Source of the DNA: Cytophagaceae bacterium
GTDB lineage: Bacteria; Bacteroidota; Bacteroidia; Cytophagales; JAIYAX01
Reading direction: 5' to 3'
Assembly: GCA_027488815.1 (NCBI GenBank)
Contig: JAIYAX010000025.1
Span: 1-64,000, forward strand
DNA length: 64,000 nucleotides
Positions 52,871 to 61,808 of this stretch are shown here, one piece after another. A program made the translations under genes and the position numbers. The notes beneath the pieces were generated by a model. The model did not search any database. It was not told the DNA's origin and saw only the letters and a list, made by a program, of their open reading frames with translations. The stretch's first letter is position 1. Every line of letters starts with the position of its first letter.

Positions 52871-53271
52871 ATCTGGTATTCAGCTAATACCAGAGGCTTG
52901 ATGTCTTTGATCGTAGGGTTGTCTTTAAATGCTCTAACGATCATACCTATAATTTCATCTCTGAAGCCCAGTTTTCGGGCTATATCCACACAAAGGTTAA
53001 ATTCAGATTGAAACAGCACCTTATCCGCTAACATGGTAGCCACACAATTAGTCATGTGCTGAAGCCTGGATTCTGGGTTATCGGGCAGGCTAAAATCCTC
53101 AGATCCTTTTGACTCAATCATGAGGTCAGCTTCTTCAAGTGGGATGTGATTTCGTTCTGCGATCCTGTGAAGCAAGATCAGCTCTCTTACATCCAGATGA
53201 CCATCTTTCTTTGCAATAAACACTAAGTTTTGAAAATGGCTTCGAACAGAAGGGTCAGAAGAATGGCTCAT
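52867..53271 (-). CDS. TerB-like protein
   Basis: A 134-aa all-helical cytosolic protein. The N-terminal part, FIAKKDGHLDVRELILLHRIAER, has the acidic pattern of the TerB fold (DGHxxxxE), and a second, matching region follows (LADKVLFQSEFNLCVDIARKLGF). TerB domains are named from tellurite resistance but mostly act in unknown stress or metal-linked roles. No other ter gene is nearby. It diverges from mraZ across 247 nt that hold the MraZ control region. Confidence 0.7.
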   Translation of the reverse strand: MSHSSDPSVRSHFQNLVFIAKKDGHLDVRELILLHRIAERNHIPLEEADLMIESKGSEDFSLPDNPESRLQHMTNCVATMLADKVLFQSEFNLCVDIARKLGFRDEIIGMIVRAFKDNPTIKDIKPLVLAEYQI

Positions 53272-53422
53272 AGAGGTTCAGAAACAGGCTTCGAATCACG
53301 GTAAAAAAACGATAACGGCCAATTTTTATGTTTAGAATACCAATGCCCAGCCTTTTGAGCTTAAGGCCAACTCGTACTATGGACTCACTTGTGGATAATA
53401 AACCTGTGTTTTTCAAAATATT

Positions 53423-53447
53423 GTGGGTGAAAGTGGGAAAAAGTGGT
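53423..53447 (+). promoter_or_regulatory. MraZ-box array (three direct repeats)
   Basis: GTGGGT, GTGGGA and GTGGTT start at 53423, 53433 and 53443, an exact 10-bp period. This matches the TGGGN-N5 direct repeats bound by MraZ in other bacteria. The third box overlaps the -33 element (TTG 53447) of the mraZ promoter, so MraZ binding should repress the dcw cluster. Confidence 0.82.
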
Positions 53448-53476
53448 TGATTTTTAACTGCAACTGGTTACCTTTG
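53447..53476 (+). promoter_or_regulatory. dcw cluster promoter (Bacteroidota type)
   Basis: TTG at 53447-53449, 19 nt, then TACCTTTG at 53469-53476, a perfect -7. It leaves a leader of about 35 nt to the mraZ ATG at 53519. Apart from this and the MraZ boxes, the 247-nt gap 53272-53518 shows nothing else. Confidence 0.75.
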
Positions 53477-53518
53477 CATAGGGTAGGGCAGAAGTTCAAC
53501 TGCTAAAGGACATTAAGA

Positions 53519-53986
53519 ATGGCTTTGTTTTCAAGTGAATACGAATGTAAGCTCGATGCAAAAGGCAGACTGGTATTACCTGCCAGGCTTAAGTCTGCCC
53601 TGCCGGAAATAGATCAGGGACGGTTGATGCTTCTGCGAGGATTTGAGCCCTGTCTGGTACTTTACCCAATGTCTTCATGGAGAACCATACTGGAGCAAGT
53701 AGCTTCTCTGAATGAGTTTAACGAACAGTACAGGCATTTTCAACGCAATTTTCTGAGAGGGAATACCGAAATAGAGCTTGACTCGGCAGGCCGTTTCATC
53801 ATCCCAAAATCGATGGCAGGCCATGCCGGATTGCAGAAAGAAGTGATCGTGGTAGGGATGGGAAATCGAATGGAGCTGTGGGACGAAAAGAAGTATCAGG
53901 ACGCATTAATCAAGGACAGCAAAGAGTTTTCAAGACTGGCACAGCAGTTTTTATCCCATGACAGTGGCCCAGGTAGTCTATCATAA
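53519..53986 (+). CDS. mraZ: Transcriptional regulator MraZ
   Basis: A 155-aa DNA-binding protein with two AbrB-like SpoVT/MraZ domains. The first has SEYECKLDAKGRLVLPARLK (residues 5-24) and the second IELDSAGRFIIPKSM near residue 80; the DxxGR loops are both present. It forms a ring that binds direct repeats in front of the dcw cluster and usually represses it. The repeats are visible upstream here. The length is normal. Its last 29 nt overlap the rsmH start. Confidence 0.96.
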   Translation: MALFSSEYECKLDAKGRLVLPARLKSALPEIDQGRLMLLRGFEPCLVLYPMSSWRTILEQVASLNEFNEQYRHFQRNFLRGNTEIELDSAGRFIIPKSMAGHAGLQKEVIVVGMGNRMELWDEKKYQDALIKDSKEFSRLAQQFLSHDSGPGSLS

Positions 53987-54875
53987 ACCTGTCATGCTTA
54001 AGGCATGCATCGAAGGCCTTGGTATCAAGCCGGATGGCATTTATGTCGATGTTACTTTTGGTGGGGGAGGGCATAGCAAAGCCATACTGGAGGGCTTGAG
54101 CACTGGTCATTTATTTGCCTTTGATCAGGATGCTGATGCTGCTAAGAATGCTGAAGGCTGGCCGTCTGATCGGTTTAGCTTTATCGCTTCCAACTTTCGG
54201 TTTATCTCCAAGCAGTTGAAGTTCAGGGGGTACAGTCAGATCGATGGCTTACTGGCAGATTTAGGAGTCTCCTCCCATCAGATTGATGAGGCTGACCGTG
54301 GTTTTTCTACCCGTTTTGACGGCCCTCTTGATATGCGAATGGACAAGCAGCAAAGCATTTCAGCTGCTGAGGTCATCAACACTTATTCAGTAAAAGAACT
54401 TCATCGCCTGCTCGGACAATATGGGGAAGTTCAAAATGCCAAAACCTTGGCAGAACTAATCGTAAAAGAGCGAAGTAGCCAAAAAGTAAAGACCACCGGC
54501 GAATTGGTGAAAATACTTCAGTACAAAGCCCCCAAAGGGAAAGAGTACAAGTATTTTGCTCAGGTCTTTCAGGCCATTAGAATGGAAGTCAATCAGGAGT
54601 TAACGGCTTTGGAAGATTTGTTGCTTCAGGCGGCTGACTTGATCAAACCCGGAGGCAGACTTGTGGTACTTGCCTATCACTCTTTGGAGGACCGCCTGGT
54701 CAAGCAGTTTATTCAAAAAGGGAAGTTTAAGGGAGAGGTTGAAAAGGACTTCTATGGGAATATGATCCGACCTTTCAGCCCTATGCACAGCAGTGCCATA
54801 AGCCCAGATGATGAGGAGCAATTGGCCAATCCAAGGGCCAGAAGTGCCAAACTGAGAATAGCAATCAAGAACTGA
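53958..54875 (+). CDS. rsmH: 16S rRNA (cytosine1402-N4)-methyltransferase RsmH
   Basis: A 305-aa Rossmann-fold methyltransferase that modifies C1402 in the ribosomal P site using S-adenosylmethionine. The SAM-binding region is YVDVTFGGGGHSKAIL near residue 29. LLADLGVSSHQIDEADRGFS and GPLDMRMD near 95-120, and VLAYHSLEDRLVKQF near 235, are the RsmH signatures. The ATG lies within the mraZ end; this overlap gives coupled translation. The next gene starts 1 nt after its stop. Confidence 0.97.
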   Translation: MTVAQVVYHKPVMLKACIEGLGIKPDGIYVDVTFGGGGHSKAILEGLSTGHLFAFDQDADAAKNAEGWPSDRFSFIASNFRFISKQLKFRGYSQIDGLLADLGVSSHQIDEADRGFSTRFDGPLDMRMDKQQSISAAEVINTYSVKELHRLLGQYGEVQNAKTLAELIVKERSSQKVKTTGELVKILQYKAPKGKEYKYFAQVFQAIRMEVNQELTALEDLLLQAADLIKPGGRLVVLAYHSLEDRLVKQFIQKGKFKGEVEKDFYGNMIRPFSPMHSSAISPDDEEQLANPRARSAKLRIAIKN

Positions 54876-54876
54876 A

Positions 54877-55269
54877 ATGGCACAGAACTCTCTTAAATCG
54901 GCACCTTCAAACTCCTCAAGCAACACAGGTTCCGCAGGTGTCTCTATGTTTTCGTACATCGAGCGTTTCCTCAATCTGGAGGCTGTGGTCAACTCAGGCC
55001 TGCCGGAGAAGCATTTGTTCCGAATTCTCTTTGTGATCGTCATTGCCATCGTATACATTGCCAACACACACATGGCCGAGCGTAACGTGCGCATGCTAAA
55101 CAGCATGAAAAGTGAAGTAGAGGACTTAAGGGCAGATTACACCACTTTAAAGTCGGAGTTGGTGGTAGGCCTCAAGCAGTCTGAAGTAGCCAGAAGGGTG
55201 GCCTCCATGGGTCTTGAAGAAAGCCAGTCCCCTCCAGTCAAAATCAAACTCGAGGAAGATGAACATTAA
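54877..55269 (+). CDS. ftsL: Cell-division protein FtsL
   Basis: A 130-aa bitopic membrane protein of the divisome FtsQLB complex. A basic and serine-rich cytoplasmic tail (1-45) precedes one TM helix (about 50-68, RILFVIVIAIVYIANT), then a periplasmic coiled coil (NVRMLNSMKSEVEDLRADYT) and a short tail. FtsL proteins diverge strongly; the assignment rests on topology, size and position between rsmH and ftsI. The end overlaps the ftsI start. Confidence 0.85.
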   Translation: MAQNSLKSAPSNSSSNTGSAGVSMFSYIERFLNLEAVVNSGLPEKHLFRILFVIVIAIVYIANTHMAERNVRMLNSMKSEVEDLRADYTTLKSELVVGLKQSEVARRVASMGLEESQSPPVKIKLEEDEH

Positions 55270-57361
55270 AAAATCCATTCTTCTTAGGGCAAGGATTGCT
55301 TTTTTGGCGGTGATGATTTTTGCCGCAGCCGTGTTGTACCGCATTGTCAACATTCAAATGGTGGAAGGCAAAAAATGGCGTTCCATGGCAGAAAAACAGG
55401 TTTATAGATACCTTGATGTGCCTGCCATCCGAGGAAACATTTACGCTGCTGACGGAAGCTTATTATCAACTTCATTGCCATTTTATCAGGTTCTTATTGA
55501 CCCTACAGTTGCCAATGATGAATTGTTCAAGTCAGAAGTAGATAGCCTCAGTTGGCACCTGGCTCGTTTTTTTGGAGAACGATCCGCCAACGAGTACGAG
55601 AGAAAGATAACCGATGCCCGACTTTCGGGTAAGAAATATCTGAGACTGAGCAACCGCAGCATCACTTATCAGGAAAAGAAAAAGCTAAGCACCTGGCCTC
55701 TTTTCAGAGCCGGGAAAACGAAAGGAGGAGTCATTTTTGATCGGATTGATAAACGTTTCAGACCTTTCAATGAATTGGGACTGCGCACAGTAGGTTTCGT
55801 CAACGAGCTAAAGCAAGGGGTAGGGCTCGAGTATAGTTTTAACAAAGAACTCAGTGGACAGCAAGGCAGGGCTTTGTTTCAGCGAATGTCAGGCAGTACA
55901 TGGAAACCCATCCTCGATGGGACAGAAGTGAAGGCCGAAGAGGGATATGATGTCGTCACCACCCTTGATATCAATCTGCAGGATGTGGCTCAGGCTGCTT
56001 TAAAGAAACACCTGATGGAACATGAAGCTGATTTTGGAGCAGTTGTCCTTATGGAAGTGAAAACGGGGCATATCAAAGCCATGGCCAATCTAGGTAAAAA
56101 TCAGGAAGGAGCCTATATCGAGAAGTACAACTATGCCGTTGGTCATCAGGGAGTAACAGAACCCGGGTCTACCTTTAAACTGGCATCCTTAATGGCATTG
56201 CTTGAGGAGAAGCATGTCAAACTCAGTGACAGCATTGAGACCGGCAAGGGAACGTATCTGTTCTATGATCGCAAAATGACCGATGCCAAAGAGGAGGGCT
56301 ATGGAAAGATCACAGTGAAGGAAGCCTTTTCGAAGTCATCCAATATTGGCATTTCCAAATTGGTGCATGACTGCTTTCATGAACGGCCGGAGCGTTACCT
56401 TAAGTATTTGGAACAGTTTCACCTTACCCAGCCAATACCCTTCCAAATGGCTGCTGACATACGACCTTATATTAAGCGACCCTCAGACAAGTCTTGGAGT
56501 GGCATCACCCTGCCCTGGATGTCAATTGGCTATGAAGTACAGCTTTCACCCCTCCAAATGCTCACGTTTTATAACGCCATTGCCAATGAGGGTAAAATGA
56601 TCACTCCTATCATTGTAAAGGAATTAAGGCAGGCCGACCAGGTAGTAAAAAGTTTTGAGGCTCAGGTCATTGACCGAAAGATATGCTCAGACCGAACGCT
56701 ACAGGAAGTGAGAAAGGCCTTGCTGGCAGTGGTTGAAAATGGTACTGCACGTAATGTGAAAAACAAAGCTTACCTGATAGCTGGTAAGACAGGCACCGCT
56801 CAGAAAGTTAAAAACCGTCGCTACACCAAGTCCTACTACACCTCCTTCATAGGTTACTTCCCTGCTGACGCACCCAAGTACAGCTGTGTGGTGATCATCG
56901 ATAGTCCCAAAGGCTTTAGACAATACGCAACGGATGTGGCAGCCCCTGTTTTCAAAGAGATCGCCGATAAGATCTACGCCGTAGATTTAAAACTACATCA
57001 ACCAATGGTATTTGAGCGTAAGCCTGCAGATGGCACCTTTCCCGTCGTGAGAGCAGGATATTATGAAGACCTAAACAAACTTTGTCATGAGCTAGGGGTG
57101 TCCAATCACCTTAAGAAAGATGCAGACTGGGTAGCGGCCAGGCCAGTAAGCCGAGCCATCCAATGGTCTGTGCGAGATGCTCCCGAAGGGCTTATGCCGG
57201 ATGTGACCGGTATGAACATGAAAGATGCCCTTTTCCTGCTCGAGAACAGGGGACTGATTGTTCAAACCCAAGGAAGAGGTCGTGTAGAAACACAAAGCAT
57301 CCGTCCGGGAGTAAGGATTTCCTCAGGTAGCCGTGTATATCTCTCATTTAACTCCATATGA
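55259..57361 (+). CDS. ftsI: Division transpeptidase (PBP, FtsI/PBP3 type) with PASTA domain
   Basis: A 700-aa septal peptidoglycan transpeptidase (class B penicillin-binding protein). One TM helix (9-30) is followed by the dimerisation/pedestal domain and then the transpeptidase, with S304-x-x-K307 (GSTFK), S360-S-N362 and K510-T-G. Residues 640-700 form a C-terminal PASTA domain (MPDVTGMNMKDALFLLENRG), as in PBPs of Bacteroidota and Gram-positives. The start is the ATG at 55259, preceded by CGAGGAAG; an upstream ATG at 55214 would add 15 residues. It overlaps ftsL by 11 nt and murE by ATGA. Confidence 0.95.
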   Translation: MNIKKSILLRARIAFLAVMIFAAAVLYRIVNIQMVEGKKWRSMAEKQVYRYLDVPAIRGNIYAADGSLLSTSLPFYQVLIDPTVANDELFKSEVDSLSWHLARFFGERSANEYERKITDARLSGKKYLRLSNRSITYQEKKKLSTWPLFRAGKTKGGVIFDRIDKRFRPFNELGLRTVGFVNELKQGVGLEYSFNKELSGQQGRALFQRMSGSTWKPILDGTEVKAEEGYDVVTTLDINLQDVAQAALKKHLMEHEADFGAVVLMEVKTGHIKAMANLGKNQEGAYIEKYNYAVGHQGVTEPGSTFKLASLMALLEEKHVKLSDSIETGKGTYLFYDRKMTDAKEEGYGKITVKEAFSKSSNIGISKLVHDCFHERPERYLKYLEQFHLTQPIPFQMAADIRPYIKRPSDKSWSGITLPWMSIGYEVQLSPLQMLTFYNAIANEGKMITPIIVKELRQADQVVKSFEAQVIDRKICSDRTLQEVRKALLAVVENGTARNVKNKAYLIAGKTGTAQKVKNRRYTKSYYTSFIGYFPADAPKYSCVVIIDSPKGFRQYATDVAAPVFKEIADKIYAVDLKLHQPMVFERKPADGTFPVVRAGYYEDLNKLCHELGVSNHLKKDADWVAARPVSRAIQWSVRDAPEGLMPDVTGMNMKDALFLLENRGLIVQTQGRGRVETQSIRPGVRISSGSRVYLSFNSI

Positions 57362-58830
57362 GCAAGATACTCTCCCAACTCCTTTACAAAGTACCTCTGG
57401 AACAAACCTCCGGAGACATGAACCTGTTGGTCGAAGGATTGACTTTTGATAGCCGCAAAGCAACAATTGGGATGGTTTTTATTGCCATACAGGGGACACA
57501 GACGGATGGACATGACTATATCGGGCAGGCGATTGCCACCGGTGCCACTGCCATTGTACATCAAAACGACCTTCCAGAAAAACAACCCGGGCTTACCTAC
57601 ATCAGAGTGAAAGACAGTGCTTTTGCACTTGGCCAGATGGCTGCCCATTTTTTTGACAACCCTTCTGAGAAACTTATTGTCGTTGGGGTCACAGGTACCA
57701 ATGGTAAAACCACAACGGTTACTTTGCTTTACCAGCTTTTTCGTAAGATGGGGTATGGAACAGGCATGTTGTCCACCGTTCAAAACTGGATTAATGAGAC
57801 TGCTTACCCCAGCACGCATACCACCCCTGACCCCATACAACTGCAATCCATGATGGCGCAGATGCTTCTCGCCGGTTGTACCCATTGTTTCATGGAGGTA
57901 AGCTCTCATGCATTGGTCCAGCAAAGGGTAGCAGGGATCAAATTCGCCGGGGCGGTATTCACAAATATCAGTCACGATCATCTTGATTTTCATCAAACAT
58001 TTGACAAGTACATTGCAGCGAAAAAGCTCTTGTTTGATCACTTGCCTTCCAAAGCATTTGCACTGACGAATATTGACGATAAAAGAGGAATGGTGATGGT
58101 GCAAAACTGTAAAGCAAGCCTACATACCTATGCTCTTTTGAAGGATGCCGCCTTCAGAACCCGATTTCTTTCACATACGCTACAAGGCATGGAGCTGGAG
58201 ATAGAGGGGCAGCCGGTCTGGTTTACGCTTACCGGTAAATTCAACGCTTACAACTTGCTATGTGTGTATGCTGTTGCCAGGCTTCTAGGCCTTGAGGCAG
58301 AGGACACATTGACTCAACTTTCCATCGTGAAGCCAGCACCCGGCAGATTTGAACTGATCACGGATCGGGCCATGCAGCGATTTGCGATCGTTGATTATGC
58401 TCACACTCCCGATGCTCTTCAAAATGTGCTTGAAACCATTGCAGAGCTTCGCACCCGAAATGAGCAAGTGATTACCGTAGTTGGCTGTGGAGGAAACCGG
58501 GACAAAGCCAAGCGGCCGGTGATGGCTTCCATTGCCTGCGCCTTTTCTGATAAAGTGATCTTCACCAGCGATAACCCCAGAGACGAAAACCCGGATGAGA
58601 TCCTTGATGAAATGATGGCAGGGGTATCAGCAACGGAATACCGCAAGGTGCTTAGAGTCAGTGACAGAAGAGAAGCCATCCGCACCGCTTTTATGATGTC
58701 AGGCAAAGGAGACATTATCCTGATTGCCGGAAAGGGTCATGAAAACTACCAGGAAGTTAAAGGGGTCAAACATCCTTTTGATGATAGGGCTTTTGCCAGA
58801 GAATTGATGAACGAAACTGAAACCAACTGA
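57358..58830 (+). CDS. murE: UDP-N-acetylmuramoyl-tripeptide synthetase MurE
   Basis: A 490-aa Mur ligase that adds the third amino acid to the peptidoglycan precursor. The ATP loop is [11 protein letters not shown] near residue 112, with VSSHAL near 180 and the [10 protein letters not shown] and [10 protein letters not shown] blocks in the C-terminal domain. The DNPR motif at residues 405-408 is the signature of meso-diaminopimelate-adding enzymes, as opposed to the lysine type. The ATG overlaps the ftsI stop (ATGA). mraY follows 1 nt after its stop; murF is not between them. Confidence 0.97.
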   Translation: MSKILSQLLYKVPLEQTSGDMNLLVEGLTFDSRKATIGMVFIAIQGTQTDGHDYIGQAIATGATAIVHQNDLPEKQPGLTYIRVKDSAFALGQMAAHFFDNPSEKLIVVGVTGTNGKTTTVTLLYQLFRKMGYGTGMLSTVQNWINETAYPSTHTTPDPIQLQSMMAQMLLAGCTHCFMEVSSHALVQQRVAGIKFAGAVFTNISHDHLDFHQTFDKYIAAKKLLFDHLPSKAFALTNIDDKRGMVMVQNCKASLHTYALLKDAAFRTRFLSHTLQGMELEIEGQPVWFTLTGKFNAYNLLCVYAVARLLGLEAEDTLTQLSIVKPAPGRFELITDRAMQRFAIVDYAHTPDALQNVLETIAELRTRNEQVITVVGCGGNRDKAKRPVMASIACAFSDKVIFTSDNPRDENPDEILDEMMAGVSATEYRKVLRVSDRREAIRTAFMMSGKGDIILIAGKGHENYQEVKGVKHPFDDRAFARELMNETETN

Positions 58831-58831
58831 T

Positions 58832-60040
58832 ATGCTCTACTACTTGTTTCGATTTTTAGATCAGCATTTTGACCTGCCCGGAGCAGGGGTATTCCAGTAT
58901 ATTTCTTTCCGGGCTACTATGGCGGCAGTTTTATCATTGGTCATCTGTCTGATCTTTGGGAAGTCACTCATCGCCATGCTTCGCCGAAGGCAAGTGGGTG
59001 AAAGCATCCGTGATCTGGGCCTTGCCGGTCAGTTGGAAAAGAAAGGGACACCAACCATGGGAGGCCTGATCATGATTGCCGGTATTCTTATTCCAACCTT
59101 GCTTTTTGCACGCCTGCAAAGCATTTACATCATCGTGCTGGTAGTGACTGTCGTATGGCTGGGAATCATCGGCTTTTTAGATGATTACATCAAAGTTTTC
59201 AAAAAGAACAAAGAGGGTCTGGCAGGAAAGTTTAAGGTAGTGGGTCAGGTTGGGCTGGGTTTATTTGTAGGCTTAATGCTGTACTTCAATAGCCATGTGG
59301 TGGTGAGGCAATACCTCAGTCCCGAGCATGAACCGGTGGATTATGTCACACCAACCTATGTTGACGTAAAGTCACCAGTGACCACCATCCCTTTCATGAA
59401 AAACAATGAATTTGATTATAGTGCTCTTAATTTGGGGCTGGGAGAAGCATCAACGGCTGCAGTATATGTATTACTAGTCATCTTTATTATTACCGCTGTC
59501 AGCAATGGGGCCAATATCACCGATGGAATTGATGGTTTGGCAGCAGGTACATCAGCCATCATTGCCCTTACTCTGGCTATCCTTGCTTATGTGTCGGGCA
59601 ACGCCATTTTCGCTGATTACCTGAACATTATGTACATCCCCAACTCCGGAGAACTGGTGATTTTTTGTGCAGCTTTTGTAGGAGCCTGTATTGGTTTTTT
59701 GTGGTACAACTCTTTCCCTGCACAGGTTTTTATGGGGGATACAGGCAGTTTGGTATTGGGTGGATCACTAGCTGTTATGGCGATCTCCTTGAGGAAGGAA
59801 TTACTGATCCCTATTTTATGCGGTATCTTTTTGGTTGAAAATCTGTCAGTTATTATTCAAGTGTACTATTTCAAATACACTAAGAAAAAGTACGGGGAGG
59901 GCAGAAGAATTTTCAAGATGTCGCCCCTGCACCACCATTACCAAAAGCTTGGCTATCATGAGGCCAAGATTGTCACCCGATTTTGGATAGTTGGTATTTT
60001 ACTGGCCATCGTCACGCTCGCCACCCTTAAACTACGATAG
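58832..60040 (+). CDS. mraY: Phospho-N-acetylmuramoyl-pentapeptide transferase MraY
   Basis: A 402-aa polytopic inner-membrane enzyme with about ten TM segments. It transfers phospho-MurNAc-pentapeptide to undecaprenyl phosphate, making lipid I. Family motifs are [12 protein letters not shown] near residue 69, [21 protein letters not shown] near 115, [13 protein letters not shown] near 230 and [10 protein letters not shown] near 297, plus HHHYQKLG near the C-terminus. The length is typical of Bacteroidota, which carry an insertion near residues 150-200. A DUF1232 gene, not murD, follows after 2 nt. Confidence 0.96.
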   Translation: MLYYLFRFLDQHFDLPGAGVFQYISFRATMAAVLSLVICLIFGKSLIAMLRRRQVGESIRDLGLAGQLEKKGTPTMGGLIMIAGILIPTLLFARLQSIYIIVLVVTVVWLGIIGFLDDYIKVFKKNKEGLAGKFKVVGQVGLGLFVGLMLYFNSHVVVRQYLSPEHEPVDYVTPTYVDVKSPVTTIPFMKNNEFDYSALNLGLGEASTAAVYVLLVIFIITAVSNGANITDGIDGLAAGTSAIIALTLAILAYVSGNAIFADYLNIMYIPNSGELVIFCAAFVGACIGFLWYNSFPAQVFMGDTGSLVLGGSLAVMAISLRKELLIPILCGIFLVENLSVIIQVYYFKYTKKKYGEGRRIFKMSPLHHHYQKLGYHEAKIVTRFWIVGILLAIVTLATLKLR

Positions 60041-60042
60041 AC

Positions 60043-60441
60043 ATGAGTAAGCGTAAGAAGCTCGAGGCAAGAATCAAAGAAGCAAGGCTTGAAGCGTTAG
60101 CCCTTTACGTTTGCACCCGTGACCCTAGAGTTCATTGGTTTCCCAAAGCCATCATTTGGTTGGTGGTGATGTATGTACTTAGTCCCATAGATGTTATCCC
60201 GGATTTCATCCCCTATATCGGATACCTCGATGACATGCTGATTGTGCCATTGGGTACATGGATTGCCCTTAAAATGGTTCCGGCAGATATCATGGAAGAA
60301 GCTCGCAGAACGGCAAGGCTGGTAAAAATCAAAGAAGGTCCGATTACCTGGATTTTGCAGATTTTAATTACCCTGGTCTGGCTTGCAGCAGCATTGTTTA
60401 TTGCCATCAAAATCAGAAAGACCATTCTTCAGGAGGCATGA
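60043..60441 (+). CDS. DUF1232 (YkvA-like) membrane protein in the dcw cluster
   Basis: A 132-aa protein with the DUF1232 core MYVLSPIDVIPDFIPYIGYLDDML (residues 44-68 contain the PIDVIPDFIP and LDD motifs). Two or three hydrophobic segments flank it (about 34-50, 65-82, 105-125), and the N-terminus is strongly basic. The biochemical function of the family is unknown. It starts 2 nt after mraY and overlaps murD by ATGA, so it is translated with the cell-wall genes. Such a gene is not a standard member of dcw clusters. Confidence 0.88.
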   Translation: MSKRKKLEARIKEARLEALALYVCTRDPRVHWFPKAIIWLVVMYVLSPIDVIPDFIPYIGYLDDMLIVPLGTWIALKMVPADIMEEARRTARLVKIKEGPITWILQILITLVWLAAALFIAIKIRKTILQEA

Positions 60442-61808
60442 TGATCAGTCCATCAGTTGTTATCATTGGTGCTGCAGAAAGTGGAATAGGTGCAGTGCTG
60501 CTTGCAAAAAGGCTGGGACATCAGGTGTTTGTATCTGATGGAGGTAAAATCAAGACCGATTATCGGGAGCTCCTGCAATCTCAAGGAATTGATTTTGAAG
60601 AATCAGGGCATAGCCTCCATCGGCTGGGCGAAGCAAGTTTATGTATCAAATCTCCAGGGGTGGCAAATGAGGCAGAAGTCATAACAGCACTAAAACAAAA
60701 AGGAATACCTGTTATATCGGAAATTGAATTTGCAGCTACCCAGTTCCAAGGCAAAAGCATTGGAATCACCGGTTCAAACGGAAAAACGACCACCACCTTA
60801 CTCACTCATCACCTGTTGAGTGAAGCCGGTATTTCTGCCGGACTTGCCGGAAACGTAGGTAAAAGTTTTGCCGCCGCCATTGCTGAAGGAGGCTCGGAAC
60901 CCATTTATGTATTGGAGGTCAGTAGTTTTCAGTTGGATGACTGCTATACCTTTCATCCTCATATCGCCATGATCCTCAACATTACCCCTGATCATCTGGA
61001 TAGATATGGCTATGTATTTGAACGGTACGCTGATGCCAAGTTCCGCATTGTCCAGAACAGCAATGAGGAGGATTACTTTATTTATCATAAAGAGAATCCG
61101 GGTATTAAGGAGGGATTAAAAAGGCACCAGGTAAAAGCTCGGCATTTGCCATTGAGTCTTTTTCCATTGGAAGGGGAAGGGGCCTGGTGTGACCACAGTC
61201 ATTTGCATTTTCAATTGGACTCATTGCCAGGAGGATTGATTTCTATCCCCTACGAGGGATTGCCATTGGAGGGTCAGCACAACCAGTTGAATATGATGGC
61301 CGCAGGACTGGCCGCCTTACTCAGCGGACTGAACCCAGATCAGTTAAAGTTTGGTCTTAAGAATTTCAAAAATGCACCCCATCGAATGGAGCCAGTAGGT
61401 GAGCTGAATGGGGTTAGTTATGTGAACGACTCTAAAGCAACAAATGTCGACTCAGTGTTTTATGCCCTGGGAAGTATGAAGAAGCCGGTGGTATGGATTG
61501 CCGGAGGGGTTGACAAAGGCAATGATTACAGCCAAATCGAAGCATTGGTGAAAGACAAGGTCAAGGCCCTTGTATGCATGGGAACCAAGAATGAGCCCCT
61601 AATCTCCTATTTCAGCGGAAAAGTACCCACGATCAAAAGCACAGCATCATTGGCCGAAGCCTTGACTAATGCTCATGCTCTCGCTGCCCCTGGCGACATA
61701 GTACTTTTATCTCCGGCCTGCGCCAGTTTCGATTTGTTTAAAAATTATGAAGACCGGGGCGATCAGTTCAGAGCAGCGGTTCAATCTATGATACAATCAG
61801 CACCATGA
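60438..61808 (+). CDS. murD: UDP-N-acetylmuramoylalanine-D-glutamate ligase MurD
   Basis: A 456-aa Mur ligase that adds D-glutamate to UDP-MurNAc-L-alanine. The N-terminal Rossmann-like domain begins VVIIGAAESGIGA. The ATP loop is ITGSNGKTTTT near residue 113, with LEVSSFQLDD near 158, LNITPDHLDRYG near 180 and VNDSKATNVDSV near 327. The Bacteroidota form of the C-terminal domain has LLSPACASFD. The start could be the ATG at 60438 or the adjacent one at 60441; AGGAGG at 60431-60436 favours the second. It overlaps ftsW by ATGA. Confidence 0.97.
   Translation: MMISPSVVIIGAAESGIGAVLLAKRLGHQVFVSDGGKIKTDYRELLQSQGIDFEESGHSLHRLGEASLCIKSPGVANEAEVITALKQKGIPVISEIEFAATQFQGKSIGITGSNGKTTTTLLTHHLLSEAGISAGLAGNVGKSFAAAIAEGGSEPIYVLEVSSFQLDDCYTFHPHIAMILNITPDHLDRYGYVFERYADAKFRIVQNSNEEDYFIYHKENPGIKEGLKRHQVKARHLPLSLFPLEGEGAWCDHSHLHFQLDSLPGGLISIPYEGLPLEGQHNQLNMMAAGLAALLSGLNPDQLKFGLKNFKNAPHRMEPVGELNGVSYVNDSKATNVDSVFYALGSMKKPVVWIAGGVDKGNDYSQIEALVKDKVKALVCMGTKNEPLISYFSGKVPTIKSTASLAEALTNAHALAAPGDIVLLSPACASFDLFKNYEDRGDQFRAAVQSMIQSAP

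Noticed and set aside
54600-55106. 168-codon frame antisense to rsmH/ftsL
   Set aside because: It covers two real genes in the opposite direction and the ftsL/rsmH junction; no features support it.
57262-58104. 280-codon open frame antisense to ftsI/murE
   Set aside because: It lies fully opposite strongly conserved murE sequence, has no family resemblance and has an unlikely composition (His- and Cys-rich start).
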